Positions 54,668 to 62,943 are shown, numbered from the stretch's first letter. The stretch is 64,000 nt of DNA from a bacterium (GCA_030429765.1 JAUIER010000014.1:42694-106693); one strand, 5' to 3'. Notes: generated by a model from the letters alone, not told the origin. Numbers and translations are program-made.

Positions 54668-54795
54668 TGTCATCCAGCCTTTTAAACTTTAGCAAAAGAA
54701 TAATCCAGCCTCACATACTTGACCCAGCATTCGGTTTCAACAATATACTATAAATGTATAGCGTATACTGAAAGCCGAAGGACATCATAAGCCTC

Positions 54796-55122
54796 TCAGG
54801 TAGCCTCATAATCCACCTGTTTAAACTTATCGGTTCGGATTACATTGGCATCGTGTTCAAACGCCACAACCTTTTCCTTTCCGAAATACGATTCCGATAT
54901 AACTTTCATAAGCGTAACGGCGAGCAATTTGGGCACGAGAACCCGGAACTTGACATTCTCTGCCTCTTCCAACTCATCTCCCCTCAGCTGATGCTCACCT
55001 CCGCCGTAAACGTAGTAGTAGGTATATCCGCTGATTCCCGCCGACCTGAGAATATACATAATCTCTTTCTTGATCTTCTTCGGACCAATGATGGTGACTA
55101 GCTTAATTGGTGTCAAATCCAT
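54796..55122 (-). CDS. Second PII-like signal protein
   Basis: A 108-residue protein with PII/CutA-like topology: LVTIIGPKKIKKEIMYILRSAGISGYTYYYVYGGGEHQLRGDE, then VKFRVLVPKLLAVTLMKVISESYFGKEKVVAFEHDANVIRTDKF. The end (VIRTDKF) parallels VIRGDKF in the SbtB-like protein 2 kb away, so the two look like diverged paralogues. A strong AGGAGG precedes the ATG. It is separated by 128 bp from the amidotransferase, with a TATA-rich imperfect palindrome (about 54744-54766) between, so it may be a separate unit. The regulated partner is unknown. Confidence 0.78.
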   Translation of the reverse strand: MDLTPIKLVTIIGPKKIKKEIMYILRSAGISGYTYYYVYGGGEHQLRGDELEEAENVKFRVLVPKLLAVTLMKVISESYFGKEKVVAFEHDANVIRTDKFKQVDYEAT

Positions 55123-55436
55123 AGATAACTCCTCCTGTGTGAAATTTCCGGATAAGGATGCTTATCTTTATACCGCCTGAAATCGGCGGATTGCTAAATT
55201 TTTCCTGTACCGTATTTCTTATGATAAACGGAATTGCGGTCATTGCGAGATAAATTGCCTGAATTTGTACAATTTAATCCTGCCCCAACACCCGGCAGTT
55301 TATCCCACAATATTACATCTGTATACTAGATTATTTCCATGTTATACATCTATTTTTACTATTAAATACGTCCGGAAGATGAGCGGCAGGACTTATTGGA
55401 AGGTATGACAAGAATAAACGGGGAAGTGTAAGTTAT
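55123..55436. other. Intergenic region between PII-like gene and rtcA
   Basis: No gene is supportable in these 314 bp. They contain two short hairpins close to the PII-like gene (GATAAG/CTTATC near 55152-55167 and CCGCC/GGCGG near 55174-55190) within its likely 5' leader. A TTGTACAA palindrome lies near 55265, in what should be its promoter region. I see no clear intrinsic terminator for rtcA. Confidence 0.5.
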
Positions 55437-56462
55437 CTATCTTAGCTTCCCGAACACCAACCGCTCTCGTCGACCATCTAACGGTTCAACATCAATTTTT
55501 GAGAGGCGGAACTTTCGAACGATCTCAAGGTTGGTCCGCGCATGCCGCGACAAAGGACCGGTCACGTACACCCCCTCGCCCGCCATCGCGAACGGGACCA
55601 TCAACTGATCGGCCAAGTACACACCAACAGGGGCATCGATCGACATATACCGCTTGGCCGCCGTGGCCGCCTCAGCCGCCACTTTCTCGGCCCTCTTATT
55701 CGGCTCACCGAAGGCGGTTACCATATCCGCCCCGTGCTGATATTTCATCAAGACGGTCATAATATTTCCCGGCCCCTGGGCCCGCTCAACAGCAACAGCT
55801 TGGCATTGAGACTCCGAAATGGTTAAATGCTGCTGTAAACAGTGCAATTCGCGCTCCGCAATACCGACATCCAGATTTGAAACATACGACACAGCCTCCA
55901 CATCTTGCAACACGCCGCGCTGCTCCAACGTCAGCGGAATCAATCTGGCGACCGGTTTCACCGCAACTCTAAAACATCCCCCTCCGGCCGGGTAGAAACC
56001 ATATTTGTCTAATGACAATGAAATCTCAACACCCATGCGTCGAAGCATCGGGACAAACACCTCATTTAAAAACGGGAACGGTGGCGCATACGGATTATGC
56101 GTGCCGCCCTCGATTGTAATGGTCGAAGATGTGTTCGCCGTCATTAAGGCAGGTAAAATTGTCTGCAATACCAAAGTGGTACTACCCGCGGTCCCTACAC
56201 CAAAGGCGAAGACACCGCCTTGCACCCGGCCTGGTCGAAATTCCAGACGCGTTGAACCCAAGGCATCACCACGCACATCGGCATTTGAAATACGCTTGGC
56301 CGCTTTGACGGCCGTCAAATGCTGACGCAACAGCCCCGGCTTTCGACGACCGGCCCGGATATTCTCAATCCGAACAGGTGTTTGCGTGACCAACGACAAA
56401 CCAATCGCGCTTCGTAAAATCTGTCCACCGCCCTCACCGATGGCCCCATCAATCTTGATCAT
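55437..56462 (-). CDS. rtcA: RNA 3'-terminal phosphate cyclase
   Basis: A 341-residue RtcA. It converts RNA 3'-phosphate ends to 2',3'-cyclic phosphate with ATP. Motifs: IDGAIGEGGGQILRSAIGLSL, GSTRLEFRPGRVQGG, GTAGSTTLVLQTILP, EGGTHNPYAPPFPFLNEVFVPML, and the adenylylated His in GPLSRHARTNLEIV near residue 307. The length is standard. It is the last gene of slipin-rtcB-rtcA, separated from rtcB by 55 bp containing a strong hairpin, with AGGAG before the ATG. The sigma-54 promoter and RtcR control the whole unit. Confidence 0.97.
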   Translation of the reverse strand: MIKIDGAIGEGGGQILRSAIGLSLVTQTPVRIENIRAGRRKPGLLRQHLTAVKAAKRISNADVRGDALGSTRLEFRPGRVQGGVFAFGVGTAGSTTLVLQTILPALMTANTSSTITIEGGTHNPYAPPFPFLNEVFVPMLRRMGVEISLSLDKYGFYPAGGGCFRVAVKPVARLIPLTLEQRGVLQDVEAVSYVSNLDVGIAERELHCLQQHLTISESQCQAVAVERAQGPGNIMTVLMKYQHGADMVTAFGEPNKRAEKVAAEAATAAKRYMSIDAPVGVYLADQLMVPFAMAGEGVYVTGPLSRHARTNLEIVRKFRLSKIDVEPLDGRRERLVFGKLR

Positions 56463-56475
56463 ATCATTCTCCTCA

Positions 56476-56503
56476 GGCGGACGCTCCCAATCCGGCGTCC
56501 GCC
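56476..56503 (-). promoter_or_regulatory. Intercistronic hairpin between rtcB and rtcA
   Basis: GGCGGACGC and GCGTCCGCC form a perfect 9-bp G+C-rich stem with a 10-nt loop just before the rtcA ribosome binding site. There is no T tract, so it is not a normal terminator. It could stabilise the upstream mRNA, serve as a processing site, or lower rtcA relative to rtcB. Confidence 0.7.
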
Positions 56504-56517
56504 CTGTTTCTTTTAAA

Positions 56518-58035
56518 TTAAGCCGCCCCGCCCCAGGATTTATCCTGATCCTTGATCACAAACTTGGCCTGCAATCGGGCGACCTCTGAAGCTAATTCTG
56601 CTTTTTTCACAGATTCCAACACTTGATTGAAATCCTTGTAGGCGGCAGGCGCCTCGTCTTTTGGATAATGTCGACAGTTTGTCAAAATATCCGAGTCCGA
56701 GAATTGAGCATTCACGGCATCCTGATCCAACTCACGAATAGCTCGCGTACGAGACATCATCCGCCCCGCGCCGTGATTCACCGAGTAGCAGCTTTTTTCC
56801 GCGCCTGCCTCGGCTACCATAACGGCTGAGCCGGCGGTCGGATTTCCCGGCAACAGAATCGGATGCCCCGTCTCAGCAAACGGCGTGTCCTTCAAGGCAA
56901 AGTGTCCGCCCGGGTACGCTCGCGTTGCCCCTTTTCGGTGCACCCATGTCTCACGCCCGTTGATGATTTCCTTACGCGCGATATTATGACTGATGAAGTA
57001 CACCAACTCGCCTTTGACGCCCGGAATCACCTCTTGAAACGCTTCTAAGATTAATGCATTGATCAAAAGATGATTGACGGTGGCAAAGTTGCCCGCTAAG
57101 GCCATGTCATCAATGTACGCATTGGCCTCGTCTGATCCCAAAGGCGCATAAACCAATTCGCGTGAACCTCCAGGCAACGGAATATCCCATTGGACAAACA
57201 TATCCTGCAAACTCTTGAATTGATGCTTGGCCAGATTGAAACCAAACCCACGCGATCCGCAATGTGACAAAAAGGCCACCGACTTGTCCTTTAGACCAAA
57301 AGTCTTGGCCACGCGCTGGGCCTTATCCGAAGGATCAACATGAACAACTTCACATTCACCAAAGTGGTTTCCACTTCCGTATGAACCCAACTGTCGAATC
57401 TTATCGATTAATTTCTGTGACTTTCCATGAGCGGTTAGTTGATCCAATCGTCGACATAATCCTTCCCGTGTATGATCATGCGCCACATGGCTCGCATCCT
57501 CACATCGAGCAGCCCACTCATGGGGAATTCCAAGTTCATCACAAACTTCTTTGGATGCCCCTTGGGTGACAACTTTTATTCCCAACATATTGTCGACATA
57601 TCGGGACTTCTTCACCGAACGCTGTCCACGTCCGGCTCCCGTTGGTGTTCGTTCTAGAATAGCGTTGATGATCGCTCGACGTGTCGCCTTATCTACAATT
57701 GCTTTTTCCGGCAGATCTAATTGTAACAGACTCATCGAACATTTGATATCCACACCCACCGGTCCGGGATAAATATGTGTGGGAGACGCCATCACACATC
57801 CAACAGGTGCCCCGTACCCGCAATGGGCATCTGGATTTAACACCAAATCCGTCACCCCCGGCGCAGACCTTGAGTTCAAGGCCTGCGTGATACACATATC
57901 ATCAAAGGTCTGACGGATCGCCTCGGTCCCGATGACCGTAATGGGTTTGCCCTGATCATTTCGGGCCGGAATAAATCCCGTCGCCTCTCCTGTGACATGA
58001 ATCATATCTGATTTTTTTGATTCTAATTTTTCCAT
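56518..58035 (-). CDS. rtcB: RNA-splicing ligase RtcB
   Basis: A 505-residue RtcB that seals 2',3'-cyclic-phosphate or 3'-phosphate RNA ends to 5'-OH ends using GTP and Mn. Motifs: LNPDAHCGYGAPVGCVMASP (metal ligands), GPVGVDIKCSMSLLQLDL, GSYGSGNHFGECEVV, FLSHCGSRGFG and the guanylylated His in SVNHGAGRMMSRTRA near residue 418. It lies 12 bp downstream of the slipin gene and upstream of rtcA. In bacteria it repairs tRNA and rRNA cut by toxins or stress nucleases. Confidence 0.98.
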   Translation of the reverse strand: MEKLESKKSDMIHVTGEATGFIPARNDQGKPITVIGTEAIRQTFDDMCITQALNSRSAPGVTDLVLNPDAHCGYGAPVGCVMASPTHIYPGPVGVDIKCSMSLLQLDLPEKAIVDKATRRAIINAILERTPTGAGRGQRSVKKSRYVDNMLGIKVVTQGASKEVCDELGIPHEWAARCEDASHVAHDHTREGLCRRLDQLTAHGKSQKLIDKIRQLGSYGSGNHFGECEVVHVDPSDKAQRVAKTFGLKDKSVAFLSHCGSRGFGFNLAKHQFKSLQDMFVQWDIPLPGGSRELVYAPLGSDEANAYIDDMALAGNFATVNHLLINALILEAFQEVIPGVKGELVYFISHNIARKEIINGRETWVHRKGATRAYPGGHFALKDTPFAETGHPILLPGNPTAGSAVMVAEAGAEKSCYSVNHGAGRMMSRTRAIRELDQDAVNAQFSDSDILTNCRHYPKDEAPAAYKDFNQVLESVKKAELASEVARLQAKFVIKDQDKSWGGAA

Positions 58036-58047
58036 AATAACTCCTCT

Positions 58048-58767
58048 TTATTTCTTTCCCAATTCACCAAATTGCTCTGGTAATCCGACAACCAAGGTGT
58101 TGCCCGTTGATTCAAGCAGTCTGAGTTTCAAGATCGATGGATTACTTTCCAGCACCTTGGATACATTCGCCAGATTTCTTAACGCGGCCGTCTCGGCGCG
58201 TGTTTTTTCTAATTTAGCCAGACCTTCTTTTCGGGCCTGAACCACTTGAGAAAAAATACGTTTGATATCGGCTGGAAACATCATATCCTTGACACCGACC
58301 GAATTAATTTTTACACCAAACTCTAACGCCTTTTCATAGGCTTGTTCGTTGAGCGCATCATTAATCTGCTTACGCGAACTCAAGACGGCTTCAATATCAA
58401 GCTCACCGATGATCTCACGCAGTACTAATTGGATCATGGTGTACAAGGTCTGCATATAATTCTCAACTTTATTGATGGCCAAATATGGATCCACGATTTC
58501 ATATTCGGCCGATAATGTGACTTTAACCGTCACGCCATCTGAACTTAAGACTTCTTGACCCGTGATACTGGTCATTCGCGAACGCATATCCACTTTCTGT
58601 ACGGTCACATTCGGAGAGTACAAAATGTACTTGCCTGGTTCAAGAATTTTGACAAACTGTCCTTTGTGATATTTCAATCCCCGTTCATATTCAAAAATAG
58701 TCACGCGCCGGCTCAATAAAAATTGAATCAAGGCGATACTCAAAACTGTAATGGCTAAAAATTTCAT
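58048..58767 (-). CDS. Slipin (SPFH/Band 7) protein
   Basis: A 239-residue SPFH-domain membrane protein. One N-terminal hydrophobic segment (FLAITVLSIALIQFLLS) is followed by the slipin domain: TIFEYERGLKYHKGQFVKILEPGKYILYS, DMRSRMTSITGQEVLSSDGVTVKVTLSAEYEI, VLREIIGELDIEAVLSSRKQI and EFGVKINSVGVKDMMFPADIK. The C-terminal coiled coil includes EKTRAETAALRNLANVSKVLESNP. Slipins form membrane rings or microdomains. It is the first gene of the slipin-rtcB-rtcA operon, with GGAGGAG before the ATG; slipins recur beside rtcB in other bacteria, suggesting that repair is tied to the membrane. Confidence 0.92.
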   Translation of the reverse strand: MKFLAITVLSIALIQFLLSRRVTIFEYERGLKYHKGQFVKILEPGKYILYSPNVTVQKVDMRSRMTSITGQEVLSSDGVTVKVTLSAEYEIVDPYLAINKVENYMQTLYTMIQLVLREIIGELDIEAVLSSRKQINDALNEQAYEKALEFGVKINSVGVKDMMFPADIKRIFSQVVQARKEGLAKLEKTRAETAALRNLANVSKVLESNPSILKLRLLESTGNTLVVGLPEQFGELGKK

Positions 58768-59020
58768 TGTGCTCCTCCTTTGTGTTTGTATCTGATCCTC
58801 AGGGCCGCGCAGCGGTCGCGGAAGGCCGAACCTTTCAAGGCGGCCGATGAACGATACGCCCCGAGCAATCAGATGGTTTGGGAGTCGAACCCAGGCTTCC
58901 TTGCTTTGTCAAGAGTCCAAAGAACGATGAGTAACGTTTAATTGACGATGTCAATCGAACGACATTTTTCTTCAGACATTGAAAAGATCTTTGTTGACGG
59001 CGTCTGCCGCCATGCTCTAC
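58768..59020 (-). ncRNA. Structured RNA leader with tRNA T-arm mimic
   Basis: The transcript from the sigma-54 promoter should begin near 59020 and run about 250 nt to the slipin ATG, with no reading frame worth calling. It folds locally into several hairpins: GGCG/CGCC (58999-59011), ATTGAC/GTCAAT near 58941-58955, GGCCG-CC/GG-CGGCC (58824-58845) and CCGCG/CGCGG (58805-58821). At 58893-58879 lies TGGG-TTCGACT-CCCA, an exact match to a tRNA T-arm (GGTTCGANTCC at 58891-58881), clasped by AGCAA/TTGCT. No complete cloverleaf is found. A Y-RNA-like element or a regulatory leader mimicking tRNA is the inference. Confidence 0.55.
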
Positions 59021-59030
59021 CTAACAATAA

Positions 59031-59046
59031 AGCAAAGAGCGTGCCA
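59031..59046 (-). promoter_or_regulatory. Sigma-54 promoter of the slipin-rtcB-rtcA operon
   Basis: The minus strand reads TGGCACG-CTCT-TTGCTT, matching the consensus TGGCACGNNNNTTGCW at every defined base. Transcription should start about 12 bp downstream, near 59020. It is divergent from rtcR, which encodes the matching sigma-54 activator. Confidence 0.93.
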
Positions 59047-59176
59047 ACATAATCCTGAATACAACAGATAAATCTTTAGTTGTTCTAATTGAATAGCTTA
59101 CGGTTAAATAAATAATTTTCAGCCTGATCAGAGATAAATTTGGATATTAATTTATTTATATATTTTTATAATATGT

Positions 59177-59189
59177 TATACTTTTTTAT
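59177..59189 (+). promoter_or_regulatory. Extended -10 of leaderless rtcR
   Basis: TGT-TATACT (hexamer 59177-59182) is followed by 7 nt and the rtcR ATG at 59190. No ribosome binding site is present. The A+T-rich stretch before it (59047-59176) should also hold the RtcR activator sites; an ACAAC/GTTGT inverted repeat near 59061-59083 is a candidate. Confidence 0.5.
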
Positions 59190-60788
59190 ATGAATAAACG
59201 ATACGTCTGCATCGGCCTTTTAGGCCCGACACTCGATCAAGGACACTCCCAGGAGCGCTGGAACAAGTGGCGCCCATCCGTGGCCCTATGCCAGCAAGAC
59301 GACTTGCTCATCGATACATTTGAACTGATTTATCAGAAGAAATTCCAGAAGCTGGCCGACCGCATCGTTGAGGACATCAAACATGTCGCCCCGGAAACTC
59401 ATGTGAATCTGCACCGCGTTGAGTTTCGTGACCCGTGGAACTTTCCGGATGTCTTTGGAAGCCTGATGGACTTCGCCCAAAACTATTCCTTTAATACAGA
59501 GAAGAACAACTACCTGATCCATATCACCACCGGCACCCATGTGGCGCAGATCTGTGAGTTTCTGCTGACGGAATCGCATTACTTTCCGGCAAAACTGATT
59601 CAGACGCGCCCCTCTAAGCGCCGCGGCACCAATCTTCCGCAGGGAGAATATTCCGTCATTGATCTGGATCTATCGCATTATGACCAGATCGCCAAGCGCT
59701 TTGAGACCCAGCAAACCGAAAGCCTGTCCTTTCTCAAGGCAGGCATTGAAACGCGCAATAAACAATTTAATCAGCTCATCGAACAAATTGAACGCGTGGC
59801 CATCGCCTCAACCGCCCCTTTTCTCTTGATGGGACCAACCGGCGCGGGTAAATCAAGCCTGGCTCAACGCATTTACGAACTCAAACGTATGCGCAACCAG
59901 ATCAGCGGACCATTTATTGAGGTAAATTGCGCGACAATCACCGGCGACATGGCGATGTCAACATTATTTGGGCATGTGAAGGGGTCGTTTACCGGGGCGC
60001 AGAAGGATCGCGCCGGATTGTTAAAAGAAGCGCACGAAGGCTTGCTTTTTCTGGATGAGATTGGTGAGCTCGGCCTCGATGAGCAGGCCATGCTCCTGAA
60101 GGCCATTGAAGAAAAAAGATTTTTACCCCTGGGCGCCGACCGCCCGGTCCACAGCAACTTTACACTCATCGCCGGAAGCAATCGCGACCTGCGAACGTCG
60201 GTACGATCAGGTACTTTTCGCGAAGACCTGCTTTCACGCATCAATCTCTGGACCTTTACGCTGCCCGCGCTGCGGGAACGTTTGGAAGATATTGAGGTCA
60301 ATATCCAGTATGAACTCACAAAATACGCCCAGGAGCACGGCAAGCGCATCACGTTCAATAAAGAGGCCCTGACCGCCTTTCTAAAATTTGCCCGCTCACC
60401 TCAAGCCACATGGAAGGCCAACTTCCGCGACCTGAACGCGGCCATCATCCGGATGGCCACCCTGTCCAACCAGGGACGCATTGATATCGGCATTGTGCGT
60501 GATGAAATCACCCGGTTGAAATTTTTGTGGAAGGATACGGGAACTGCCGATTATGAGCACACACTTCATTCATATATCAACGACAACGACATCAATAAAA
60601 TGGACCAGATCGATCAGGTCCAGCTGGCCCACGTAATCACCGTTTGCCGCGCGTCCCGCAGTCTGTCTGAGGCCGGCCGAACACTCTTCGCTGCTTCACG
60701 CGTGAAAAAGAAAAATGCCAACGATGCCGATCGTCTGCGCAAATATTTGGCCAAGTTCGGACTGGACTGGAAAACCATCAACGCCTAA
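59190..60788 (+). CDS. rtcR: Sigma-54 activator RtcR
   Basis: A 532-residue transcriptional activator. The N-terminal CARF-like RtcR domain (about 1-180) starts CIGLLGPTLDQGHSQERWNKWRPSVALC and includes NYLIHITTGTHVAQICEFLL. The AAA+ sigma-54 interaction domain has Walker A LMGPTGAGKSSLAQRI near 211-226, the sigma-54 loop GSFTGAQ near 265 (GAFTGA type with Ser in place of Ala), Walker B LLFLDEIGEL near 290 and the sensor region. A C-terminal HTH part (LAHVITVCRASRSLSEAGRTLF) binds DNA. RtcR is thought to respond to RNA ends with 2',3'-cyclic phosphate and then activates rtcBA. Divergent from the operon it controls. Confidence 0.97.
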   Translation: MNKRYVCIGLLGPTLDQGHSQERWNKWRPSVALCQQDDLLIDTFELIYQKKFQKLADRIVEDIKHVAPETHVNLHRVEFRDPWNFPDVFGSLMDFAQNYSFNTEKNNYLIHITTGTHVAQICEFLLTESHYFPAKLIQTRPSKRRGTNLPQGEYSVIDLDLSHYDQIAKRFETQQTESLSFLKAGIETRNKQFNQLIEQIERVAIASTAPFLLMGPTGAGKSSLAQRIYELKRMRNQISGPFIEVNCATITGDMAMSTLFGHVKGSFTGAQKDRAGLLKEAHEGLLFLDEIGELGLDEQAMLLKAIEEKRFLPLGADRPVHSNFTLIAGSNRDLRTSVRSGTFREDLLSRINLWTFTLPALRERLEDIEVNIQYELTKYAQEHGKRITFNKEALTAFLKFARSPQATWKANFRDLNAAIIRMATLSNQGRIDIGIVRDEITRLKFLWKDTGTADYEHTLHSYINDNDINKMDQIDQVQLAHVITVCRASRSLSEAGRTLFAASRVKKKNANDADRLRKYLAKFGLDWKTINA

Positions 60789-60834
60789 CCTCATCATCCC
60801 CACACACCAGCATGATCCGGATTATATTTATGAT

Positions 60835-62943
60835 CTACCCCTTCACCATCGCCATCCGCCCGGTGTCGACGTGATATTTGAGACAATCCTCGAGCGCCTT
60901 TCGACTGTAACCCAGCGGTTGCAGCAGCACAAACAACGCGCGGATCAATAACCGCGCGTACTTATCCGCATCCGGATCACCTTGATACTCATCCAAGAGA
61001 ACCGGTCCATTCTTCGCATAAATAAACTGAATAAACTTCCCGGGAACCACCCGTACACCTCGGCGCTGTAAACGCTCAACGATAATCTTCTGCGGGACAT
61101 TGGCCTTGTATTTGGTCCGCCCTACCCGCAACGTCACCGTCAGACGCTCTGGCGCGCTTTGAGGTAATGCCTTAATCATCTGACTGGCATGTTCAATGAT
61201 ATCTGTGACTCGGACATGGATTTCCTCTTGTGAACGGCAATCCTTGAGCGCGTTAATGACCGCTTGCTGAAACTCCTTGACAATATTCGGCGCGCTGCGC
61301 TGACGAATCTCAATCCCACGCGCCTTGATCGACCCATCCCCAAAGACACCATAATATGTGGATGGCAACGCCCGTTTGGGATCAACCACACTGGGCAGAA
61401 AGACAATCCAATTAAAAATCCCTTCAAAACTCAATGGTATCCGTGTTAATTTTTCCAACTCCCGACAAAACGCTTCGACCTCTTCGGCCGTGATCCCATC
61501 CTTACGAATAAATAGGGAATCCACAATCGCATGCACAACCTCAAACCCGTGCTGCTGCGCCAACTCCACCGATTGCAGCAACATCTCACGTGAAAACGCA
61601 CAGATCGCCATATGACTCGTCGGAATTCCGAGCTTAAATTCACGAAACCGCAGATATCCATAACAACTCACTAGCACCCACTTTAACCCTTTGGATCGGC
61701 GCCGATTAATGTCGGATGGATTATTTTTATAATACATCCGTCGATCGATAAAAGGCTTCAGCGCTTCCGGGATCAAACCCCGAAACTTCTTCGTCGTCCG
61801 GATCGGGACACCTGGAACATCGTCAAACGGACCTTCGTCAGACAAGATACTGTCCGCGGAAATATTATTATTGTAAATCAACCACGGAAACATACTGGTA
61901 AAGTCAATCTCGGCCACATTGGTATGAAACCCAACCTTGGGATCATAAATGTGCCCGCCTCGATCGGCCTTGAGCATTTGAAACATCGTCAATGGACGTT
62001 CAATCGGCTTTTCCTTATAAGGAACCAAAATGCCTTTGCGAACCATCAAACGGACCAAGGCATTCTGAAATACCGCCCCGAAACTGCGCGCGACCGTCGA
62101 CTGAAACAATGTTCCGGATAAACGTGTCATCTCGATCACACCTTCCACATCACATTCCGTCCCCACAAACGAGTTGGTGTCGACCAGAAAACGTCCGCGT
62201 AACTTCACCGCATAATCCCGATACTTGACCTCACCATACGACCAGAACGATTTTCCGCCGCTATAACGAACCGGGATCGCGTCCCACCGATGCAATGGAC
62301 AGACTATCTTATATTTCGCCAACTTCTCCGCCAAATAAGGAAACCTTACATAGGCATAATCCATCACGATCACGTCGGGATCAATCGCTTTAAAATGACG
62401 CGCAAAACCTTCAAGCACATCGCGCTCCCGCCCTTCAAATACACAACCATCGACAACAACCCGACGCAGACGACGGTAGAACTTGTCATAAATATCACCG
62501 TCCGCCTCTACACTCATGCGAATCACCTTGAGCGGAATGTCATCCTCACGACTGATCACCTGTATACCGTCGGGAACAAATTCAACACGATCAAACGGCT
62601 TGAGATCATGCTCGTACAGAAACATCTGTTCCGGTTTGATATCCGCGTTGTAGAGCGGCACACGGTGACGCGTTTTCTGTTCGAAATCTTTGACGAATGA
62701 TTCGAAGCGGCTCAGTTCTGGAATAGGGATTTTCAGGACGGGAATCAACTGATTGAGATAATTGCTACGCTCCACCAATTGATACGAAATGGACTGGCTC
62801 TGACAATACGAGCGGCCGGACGGGTCCGCATAGACATTCATCGTAAACGGATATACCATTCGATGCGGGGTTTGATCCTTGGACTGAATCCATAATATCA
62901 ATTCATTGCGACATCGATACGCATCAATCAACCACCCCTTCAT
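60835..62943 (-). CDS. Divergent family-B DNA polymerase
   Basis: A 702-residue PolB-like protein. The N-terminal and exonuclease-like region spans about 1-290; its canonical Asp/Glu motifs are degenerate (Exo I: IRMSVEADGD; Exo II: DPDVIVMDYAYVRFPYL, where NxxxFD is expected; Exo III area: RDYAVKLRGRFLVD). The palm has motif A EIDFTSMFPWLIYNN near 348, with the metal-binding Asp kept, motif B KGLKWVLVSCYGYLRF near 422 and motif C HAIVDSLFI near 475, where YGDTDS is expected; only the second Asp remains. A thumb follows. It is probably a polymerase without proofreading. It overlaps the small gene upstream by 20 bp in a three-gene unit and converges with rtcR. Confidence 0.85.
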   Translation of the reverse strand: MKGWLIDAYRCRNELILWIQSKDQTPHRMVYPFTMNVYADPSGRSYCQSQSISYQLVERSNYLNQLIPVLKIPIPELSRFESFVKDFEQKTRHRVPLYNADIKPEQMFLYEHDLKPFDRVEFVPDGIQVISREDDIPLKVIRMSVEADGDIYDKFYRRLRRVVVDGCVFEGRERDVLEGFARHFKAIDPDVIVMDYAYVRFPYLAEKLAKYKIVCPLHRWDAIPVRYSGGKSFWSYGEVKYRDYAVKLRGRFLVDTNSFVGTECDVEGVIEMTRLSGTLFQSTVARSFGAVFQNALVRLMVRKGILVPYKEKPIERPLTMFQMLKADRGGHIYDPKVGFHTNVAEIDFTSMFPWLIYNNNISADSILSDEGPFDDVPGVPIRTTKKFRGLIPEALKPFIDRRMYYKNNPSDINRRRSKGLKWVLVSCYGYLRFREFKLGIPTSHMAICAFSREMLLQSVELAQQHGFEVVHAIVDSLFIRKDGITAEEVEAFCRELEKLTRIPLSFEGIFNWIVFLPSVVDPKRALPSTYYGVFGDGSIKARGIEIRQRSAPNIVKEFQQAVINALKDCRSQEEIHVRVTDIIEHASQMIKALPQSAPERLTVTLRVGRTKYKANVPQKIIVERLQRRGVRVVPGKFIQFIYAKNGPVLLDEYQGDPDADKYARLLIRALFVLLQPLGYSRKALEDCLKYHVDTGRMAMVKG

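Noticed and set aside
54744..54766. TATACTATAAATGTATAGCGTATA before the amidotransferase as a strong operator
   Set aside because: The arms pair only with a two-base bulge and the region is A+T-rich, so it is mentioned with the neighbouring gene but not called as a site.
59011..59030. TAGGTAGAGCATGG on the minus strand looks like a tRNA D-arm half, with GCTC further upstream as a partner
   Set aside because: The GCTC partner lies in the sigma-54 promoter itself, upstream of the expected transcription start, and no acceptor stem pairs with the sequence after the T-arm. A full tRNA is not supported.
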